NCBI GenBank assembly: GCA_937914945.1
Contig: CALGJF010000064.1
Span: 1-10,376, forward strand
DNA from: an uncultured Bacteroidales bacterium
GTDB taxonomy: Bacteria; Bacteroidota; Bacteroidia; Bacteroidales; Bacteroidaceae
DNA: 10,376 nt
Direction: 5' to 3'
A program made the translations under genes and the position numbers. Shown here in pieces: positions 6,619 to 10,376 of the stretch (position 1 is its first letter; each line of letters starts with the position of its first letter). The notes beneath the pieces are model-generated. The model was not told the DNA's origin, searched no databases, and saw nothing but the letters and a program-made list of their open reading frames with translations.

Positions 6619-7056
6619 TTATGGTAATAAATCTTTAACATCCTTTCCGTATGCCATAAGTTCGCGCACAAGGCTGCTGCTTATTGCGGCATTCTCGGGC
6701 GAGCTCATGAGTATTACGGTTTCAATACCGCCCATGCGCATATTAACATCGGCAAGGTCGCGTTCATACTCAAAATCCTTAACGCTGCGCACTCCACGCA
6801 ACAGCGCAGTGGCACCTATGCTGCGGGCATAATCCATGGTGAGCCCGCTATAAACAGCCACCTGCACACGAGGCTCGTCGGCATATACTTTTTCTATTGC
6901 TTTTCGGCGCTCGGCAGTATCTGCGGCACCCTCCTTGCCCATATTGCAACCTATGGCCACCACCACCTTGTCGAAGATGGCAAGCGCACGCTGCACAATA
7001 GCATGGTGCCCGCGTGTATATGGATTAAAACTCCCTGCAAACAGTGCTGTTTTCAT
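6619..7056 (-). CDS. coaD: Pantetheine-phosphate adenylyltransferase
   Basis: This is the penultimate enzyme of coenzyme A synthesis: ATP plus 4'-phosphopantetheine gives dephospho-CoA plus pyrophosphate, in the cytosol. The 145 residues are slightly fewer than the usual 155-165 because the C-terminus is short. The nucleotidyltransferase motif is GSFNPYTRGHH (8-18), with S9 and H17 in the ATP-binding places. The second signature LLRGVRSVKDFEYE spans 85-98 (R87, R90) and ISSSLVRE spans 125-132. Asn11 replaces the Asp of the common GTFDP form; I believe this variant is frequent in the order. Its ATG overlaps the parE stop by one base (TAATG), which indicates translational coupling. Confidence 0.95.
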   Translation of the reverse strand: MKTALFAGSFNPYTRGHHAIVQRALAIFDKVVVAIGCNMGKEGAADTAERRKAIEKVYADEPRVQVAVYSGLTMDYARSIGATALLRGVRSVKDFEYERDLADVNMRMGGIETVILMSSPENAAISSSLVRELMAYGKDVKDLLP

Positions 7057-9011
7057 TATTTTTCGTCTGTTTTATCCTCCTCTACCACGAGGTTGTCAAT
7101 AATAAAGTTCTGACGCTCCATGGTATTCTTGCCCATGTAGTAACAGAGCAACTCGTCCACCTTGTCGTCTTTGTGCATGGATACGCGCTCCAAACGCATA
7201 TCGGGGCCTATGAAATTGCGGAACTCGTCGGGCGAAATCTCACCAAGTCCCTTAAAGCGGGTAATCTCGGGATTGGGCGACAGTTTCTCTATGGCGGCGA
7301 TACGCTCCTCCTCGGAGTAACAGTAGATAGTTTCGTAATCGCCCTTGTGCCGGTCGGCCTCCTCGGCACCCTTCTTGCCACGCGGCAGCTTGCGTTTATT
7401 GCGCACACGGAACAGCGGTGTCTGCAATATATATACATGCCCCTTCTTTATAAGCTCGGGGAAGAATTGCAGGAAGAAGGTTATCATAAGCAGACGTATG
7501 TGCATACCATCGACATCGGCATCGGTTGCCACAATCACCTTGTTGTAACGCAACCCCTCCAATCCGTCTTCTATGTTCAAGGCCGCCTGCAACAGATTGA
7601 ACTCCTCGTTCTGATATACCACTGCACGGCTGAGGCCGAAACAGTTAAGCGGTTTACCACGCAGGCTGAACACCGCCTGCGTGTTGGCATCGCGGCTCTT
7701 GGTGATGGAGCCGCTGGCAGAATCGCCCTCGGTAATGAAGATACAGCTCTCGTCAATGCGATCGCCCTTGGCATCGTTGTAGTGTATGCGGCAATCGCGC
7801 AGCTTGCGGTTGTGCATATTCACCTTTTTGGCCTTCTCGCGCACCTGCTTGGTAAGGCCTGCAAGTTCCTTGCGCTCTTTCTCCGATGCCTGTATCTTCA
7901 CAAGCATCACATCGCTGATGTCGGGGTTCTTGTGCAGAAAGTTATCGAGTTCCTCTTTCACAAAATCGCCAATAAACTTCTTCACACTCATGCTGCCCTC
8001 CTCGGGAGCTATGGTTGTGGAGCCCAGACGCACTTTTGTCTGGCTCTCGAACACAGGCTCCTGTATATTGATGGCAATGGCAGCCACTATACCGTTACGA
8101 ATATCGCAATACTCAAAATTCTTGGCCGAGAAGAAGTCGTGTATTGTAGATGCCACCATCTCCTTGAATGCACTCTGGTGTGTACCACCCTGCGAGGTGT
8201 GCTGGCCGTTTACAAAGGAGTAATACTCCTCGCCATACTGCTGTGCATGGGTGAAGGCTATCTCTATATCCTCGCCTTTAAGGTGTATTATGGGATAGAG
8301 GCTTTCGGCCGTCATGCTGTCGGTAAGGAGGTCGGCAAGACCGTTGCGCGACAATATGCGCTTGCCGTTGAACATAATGGCAAGGCCGGTATTCAGATAT
8401 GTGTAGTTGCGCAGCAGTGTCTCTATGAAGGCAGGGCGATATTCGTAGTTGCGAAAGAGCTTTGCATCGGGAGTGAAAGCAACGTATGTACCATTCTCGT
8501 CGGTGGTTTTCTCGGTGCTGTCGCTTATGAGGTTACCGGCCTCGAATACAGCCGTGCGCACCACACCGTCGCGGTAGCTGCGCACCTCAAAACGAGTGCT
8601 CAACGCATTTACAGCCTTCAAACCCACGCCGTTAAGACCAACCGACTTTTTGAATGCCTTGCTATCGTACTTGGCACCGGTATTGAGCTTGCTCACTGCA
8701 TCAATCATCTTGCCCTGCGGTATTCCACGACCATAGTCGCGCACCACCACCGAGTGGTTATCCTCTATATCAATCTCTATGCGCTTGCCTGCGCCCATCT
8801 TGAACTCGTCGATACAGTTATCCACCACCTCTTTCAGCAGCACATACACACCATCGTCGCTCTGCGATCCGTCGCCCAACTTACCGATATACATACCCGG
8901 GCGGGTGCGTATATGCTCCATGTCGCTCAAGTGGCGTATATTGTCCTCGGTATATTCGGCCTGTTCCACAGGCGCACCATCACCAAAAATAAGCTCTTTA
9001 TCTTCGCTCAT
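7056..9011 (-). CDS. parE: DNA topoisomerase IV subunit B (ParE/GyrB family)
   Basis: This is the ATPase/TOPRIM subunit of a type IIA topoisomerase that, with ParC, decatenates daughter chromosomes. It has 651 residues. The GHKL ATPase comes first: catalytic E61 and N65 in KEVVDNCIDE, DYGRGIP at 92-98, the lid GLNGVGLK at 125-132, and the QTK loop at 324-326 (ESQTKVRLG). The TOPRIM domain has E428 in FITEGDSASG and the DxDxD aspartates 497/499/501 in ATDADVDG. KGLGEISPDEF (587-597) and the C-terminal QNFIIDNL follow. I call it ParE rather than GyrB because of its coaD-S41 neighbourhood and the short C-terminus typical of the Bacteroidales topoisomerase IV subunit; GyrB remains possible. It begins two bases after the upstream gene's stop. 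parC is not in the window. Confidence 0.88.
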   Translation of the reverse strand: MSEDKELIFGDGAPVEQAEYTEDNIRHLSDMEHIRTRPGMYIGKLGDGSQSDDGVYVLLKEVVDNCIDEFKMGAGKRIEIDIEDNHSVVVRDYGRGIPQGKMIDAVSKLNTGAKYDSKAFKKSVGLNGVGLKAVNALSTRFEVRSYRDGVVRTAVFEAGNLISDSTEKTTDENGTYVAFTPDAKLFRNYEYRPAFIETLLRNYTYLNTGLAIMFNGKRILSRNGLADLLTDSMTAESLYPIIHLKGEDIEIAFTHAQQYGEEYYSFVNGQHTSQGGTHQSAFKEMVASTIHDFFSAKNFEYCDIRNGIVAAIAINIQEPVFESQTKVRLGSTTIAPEEGSMSVKKFIGDFVKEELDNFLHKNPDISDVMLVKIQASEKERKELAGLTKQVREKAKKVNMHNRKLRDCRIHYNDAKGDRIDESCIFITEGDSASGSITKSRDANTQAVFSLRGKPLNCFGLSRAVVYQNEEFNLLQAALNIEDGLEGLRYNKVIVATDADVDGMHIRLLMITFFLQFFPELIKKGHVYILQTPLFRVRNKRKLPRGKKGAEEADRHKGDYETIYCYSEEERIAAIEKLSPNPEITRFKGLGEISPDEFRNFIGPDMRLERVSMHKDDKVDELLCYYMGKNTMERQNFIIDNLVVEEDKTDEK

Positions 9012-9013
9012 AC

Positions 9014-10144
9014 TTACAAAATCTTCTTATATGCTCTGCGACGCTTGTGTTGCTCCTTCTCGAAGCTATCCCACTGCGCCTGTACCTTATTATTTGTTTC
9101 AAGCTCGGGGTTTGTCTCCACATCCTCGAAGCCCATAGATATATATCGCGGCATGAGGTCGTTGAAAATCATGGCCATCACACCCTTGCTCTGATACTCG
9201 GGCTTTATTGCCACAAGCAGGAAATCCAAACGCTTGGGACGCTTGAAGAAGAGCGCCTTGAGCAGATGAAACCAGCCAAATGGGAACATCTTGCCCTTTG
9301 CCTTTTGCAAAGCCTCGGAAAGCGACACAATGCTCACTGCAATAGCCACAAGATTGTCGTTTTCATCAACCACAAGAGAAATAAGGCGCAAATCCACCAC
9401 CGGCAGATACTGCTTAATAAGCTGCTCAATCTGCTTCTCGCTCAATGGCGAAACACCATACAAGGGAGCGTAGCACTCGTTTACAAGCTCAAAAAGAGCC
9501 TTGCCATAACGCTTGGCAAGCTCATTGCGCGACTTGCACTGCACCACGCGCAGATTATACCTCTTTGCCACTATTGCCGACAGGCGCTCCGCCTTTTCCC
9601 AATTCTTTTCAGGCACCTTTATAAGGAACTCCACCCAATCGGCATCCTTCTCATAGCCAAGCGCCTCCAAATGCTCCTTGTAATAGGGATAGTTATAAAT
9701 AGCAGCCATAGTGCCCAGGCGGTCGAAGCCCTCAATGAGCAAGCCCTCGGGGTCGAGATCGGTGAAGCCCAGCGGCCCATGCAACTCTTTCATGCCATGC
9801 TCGCGCGCCCACTGCTCCACGGCAGCAATAAGGGCAGCCGACACCTCGCGGTCGTCTATAAAATCAATCCAGCCAAAGCGTGCAGCCTTTTGCCCCCATT
9901 TTTCGTTGGCACGATGGTTTATTATTGCAGCCACGCGCCCCACAATATTGCCATCGCGCATGGCAAGGAAATAGTCGGCATCGCAAAACTCAAATGCCGC
10001 ATTGCGGTCCTTGCGCAGGGTGTTCATAGTGTCCTCGTAGAGGTCGGGCACCGAATATGGATTATTCTTATATAATTCGTAGTTGAAACGCACAAAGCGT
10101 TTCAACATACTATTGGTTTCCACTTTTACTATTTCTACCGACAT
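9014..10144 (-). CDS. Conserved GNAT-like protein (two acetyltransferase-like halves), substrate unknown
   Basis: This 376-residue cytosolic protein has no signal peptide or membrane segment. The N-terminal half (about 1-175) contains YFLAMRDGNIVGRVAAIINH (59-78), the central strand pair of a GNAT fold, then the conserved LHGPLGFTDLDPEG (121-134). The C-terminal half has VAIKPEYQSKGVMAMIF (311-327), which fits the acetyl-CoA-binding motif A pattern Q-x-x-G-x-A, then ETNPELETNNKVQAQW (343-358) and a basic tail KEQHKRRRAYKK. I recall close, uncharacterised homologues throughout Bacteroidales. The frame extends 25 codons upstream to 10219, but MSVEIVKVE matches the homologues' start, and the upstream part overlaps the likely promoter. 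It is the first gene of the operon. The fold is fairly clear; the substrate is unknown, and I do not assign a symbol. Confidence 0.82.
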   Translation of the reverse strand: MSVEIVKVETNSMLKRFVRFNYELYKNNPYSVPDLYEDTMNTLRKDRNAAFEFCDADYFLAMRDGNIVGRVAAIINHRANEKWGQKAARFGWIDFIDDREVSAALIAAVEQWAREHGMKELHGPLGFTDLDPEGLLIEGFDRLGTMAAIYNYPYYKEHLEALGYEKDADWVEFLIKVPEKNWEKAERLSAIVAKRYNLRVVQCKSRNELAKRYGKALFELVNECYAPLYGVSPLSEKQIEQLIKQYLPVVDLRLISLVVDENDNLVAIAVSIVSLSEALQKAKGKMFPFGWFHLLKALFFKRPKRLDFLLVAIKPEYQSKGVMAMIFNDLMPRYISMGFEDVETNPELETNNKVQAQWDSFEKEQHKRRRAYKKIL

Positions 10145-10198
10145 TGCAGTATCCTTAATATAATAATGTGTAAATATACTCTTTAATTTGCAATCTCG

Positions 10199-10229
10199 CA
10201 AATTTATAAAGAATATCATAATTTTGAAA
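10199..10229 (-). promoter_or_regulatory. Promoter of the GNAT-parE-coaD-S41 operon
   Basis: On the minus strand TAAATTTG (10206-10199) matches the -7 consensus exactly. Nineteen bases upstream lies TTTC (10229-10226), 3 of 4 matches to the -33 box. Transcription would start near 10192, leaving a leader of about 48 bases before ATG 10144. No other promoter is evident in the operon, whose gene junctions leave no room for one. Confidence 0.55.
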
Positions 10230-10262
10230 AAGGTTAAAAGTTTACTTGCTGTGGGTAATGTG

Positions 10263-10317
10263 TCTTGCTATAAAGTTGTCGGTGCTAATTATCGGGCATT
10301 CTCTCAATCTTATTGAT
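10263..10317 (-). repeat. Right copy of the imperfect 55-bp inverted repeat
   Basis: Its reverse complement matches 90-144 at 47 of 55 positions, including 20 consecutive identical bases (10298-10317). A minus-strand frame open from the window edge ends TICAEFFVLRKNINKIER followed by MPDN, with TAG at 10287-10285. It aligns with the left copy at the same stop position. The repeat sits about 35-90 bases upstream of the operon promoter. The rest of 10230-10376 holds no supportable gene. Confidence 0.6.
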
Positions 10318-10376
10318 ATTTTTTCGTAAAACAAAGAACTCTGCGCATATGGTCGCTTTTTTTACGGAAAACGTAG

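Noticed and set aside
6619..7056. Asn in place of the conserved Asp in the CoaD GTFDP motif as a sign of lost or changed activity
   Set aside because: All other signature residues are present, and I recall GSFNP in other Bacteroidales CoaD proteins, so it looks like a lineage variant.
7044..9194. A 716-codon open frame on the plus strand opposite parE and the end of the GNAT gene
   Set aside because: It is antisense to parE, which has intact catalytic motifs. Its composition (rich in Leu, Ala, His, Val, Tyr) is what the complement of a codon-biased gene gives, and it shows no domain or family resemblance.
9047..10075. A 342-codon plus-strand frame opposite the GNAT gene
   Set aside because: It has the same antisense character as the frame opposite parE, with no recognisable motif, and lies wholly within a well-supported gene on the other strand.
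90..10317. Composite transposon or integrative element bounded by the inverted 55-bp repeats
   Set aside because: Only housekeeping genes lie between the repeats, with no transposase, integrase or target-site duplication. The repeats are only 47/55 identical and lie in different contexts.

Overview
The window looks like ordinary core chromosome of a member of the order Bacteroidales (Bacteroidota). The evidence is the protein sequences (a Bacteroidales-type ATP-dependent PEP carboxykinase, a PG_1098/THUMP-like methyltransferase, a topoisomerase IV B subunit, and a tandem-GNAT protein starting MSVEIVKVE), signal peptides ending in Ala-Gln, weak or absent Shine-Dalgarno sequences, and Bacteroidetes-type promoters (-33 TTTG, -7 TAnnTTTG). 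No prophage, transposase, CRISPR array, tRNA or rRNA is visible.

Layout from left to right. Positions 1-232 are a non-genic edge holding one copy of a repeat and two hairpins. upp (uracil phosphoribosyltransferase) is on the minus strand at 233-883. A 509-base divergent intergenic region follows, with a minus-strand promoter for upp and a strong plus-strand promoter for pckA. pckA (1393-2994, plus) ends at a textbook intrinsic terminator. Next come a probable RNA methyltransferase (3150-4319, plus), a 26-codon remnant of a small secreted-protein gene, and an intact copy of that gene (4459-4971, plus). A 52-base perfect hairpin separates this plus-strand block from a four-gene minus-strand operon.

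The operon is read from right to left: tandem GNAT-like protein, parE, coaD, secreted S41 peptidase. The junctions are 2 bases apart, a one-base TAATG overlap, and 9 bases apart, so the genes are probably co-transcribed from a promoter near 10199-10229. Functionally it combines chromosome decatenation (ParE), coenzyme A synthesis (CoaD), envelope proteolysis (S41 protease) and a conserved GNAT-like protein of unknown substrate. I see no biochemical logic beyond conserved housekeeping synteny. parC, the partner of parE, is not in the window.

The two most unusual features are not genes. A 78-bp, two-mismatch direct repeat shows that the small secreted-protein gene was once tandemly duplicated and one copy was reduced to its tail. 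An imperfect 55-bp repeat (47/55 identical) occurs in inverted orientation close to both window ends. I did not find a convincing new defence, mobile or biosynthetic system here.
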